Below, piece by piece: positions 5,396-5,470 of a DNA stretch of 5,470 bases. Source of the stretch: Clostridium sp. UBA6640 (GTDB lineage Bacteria > Bacillota > Clostridia > Clostridiales > Clostridiaceae); NCBI RefSeq assembly GCF_002455975.1, contig NZ_DKLM01000079.1:1-5470 (forward strand), given 5' to 3'. Under the pieces are notes generated by a model. It saw only the letters and a program-made list of their open reading frames with translations, was not told the DNA's origin and did no database searches. Every line of letters starts with the position of its first letter. The stretch's first letter is position 1. Both the position numbers and the translations under genes were made by a program.

Positions 5396-5470
5396 ATTGC
5401 TTATCTTCATAATACTAGTGTAAGCTCACTGATTTTGTTCCGAGCTACACTGCACCTCATGGGAACCCTA
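5396..5470. repeat. Core repeat copy, cut by the window end
   Basis: These 75 bases match 3748-3822 with nine substitutions and no gaps (66 of 75 identical). Only the left arm of the core hairpin is inside the window (5453-5466). It differs from the other two copies by T in place of G at 5460. The right arm must lie beyond 5470 if the copy is complete. Confidence 0.85.

Noticed and set aside
5104..5470. Structured riboswitch upstream of the acetyltransferase gene
   Set aside because: The structure present is the repeat family also found in unrelated gaps, and no known riboswitch consensus was recognised.

Overview
The window is AT-rich DNA. Every convincing gene lies on the minus strand and is preceded by a strong purine-rich ribosome binding site. 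Proteins, codon use and leaders suit a Clostridium-like low-GC Firmicute; this is inference from composition and family resemblance, since no phylogenetic marker gene is present.

The genes form two or three transcription units, all read right to left. (1) At 5103-3959, a GNAT-family N-acetyltransferase is followed 65 bp later by a compact M50-like membrane metallopeptidase, then by a strong hairpin terminator. (2) At 3559-999 is a tight three-gene ABC exporter operon: an ATPase and two different six-helix ABC-2/DUF990-type permeases (the COG4586/COG4587/COG3694 arrangement). The ATPase overlaps the first permease by 4 bp (ATGA), and the two permeases are 3 bp apart. A good promoter lies upstream, and a hairpin plus T-run follows. 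(3) At 754-104 is a stand-alone HD-domain metal-dependent phosphohydrolase-like protein.

The genes look ordinary; the unusual content is between them. Three of the four longer intergenic regions, plus the left edge of the window, hold pieces of a modular palindromic repeat family. Module A is a near-perfect palindrome around GGCGAACAcTGTTCGCC. Module B is built on CTAGCAAT-nnn-ATTGCTAG. Module C is an AT-rich inverted repeat, followed by a GTGCATTGTG-type tail. A separate core carries a 14-bp-arm hairpin (CACCTCAGGGGAAC / GTTCCCCAGAGGTG). These pieces appear in different combinations and both orientations. One arrangement (3714-3903) is a core flanked by direct A-B repeats. One copy runs into the 3' end of the HD gene and supplies its last codons and stop. 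One A palindrome sits directly before a T-run and appears to act as the terminator of the exporter operon. No transposase, CRISPR array, tRNA or rRNA is visible.

No clearly new enzymatic system was found. The best lead is the repeat family as a small non-autonomous mobile or structured element that reshapes gene ends.
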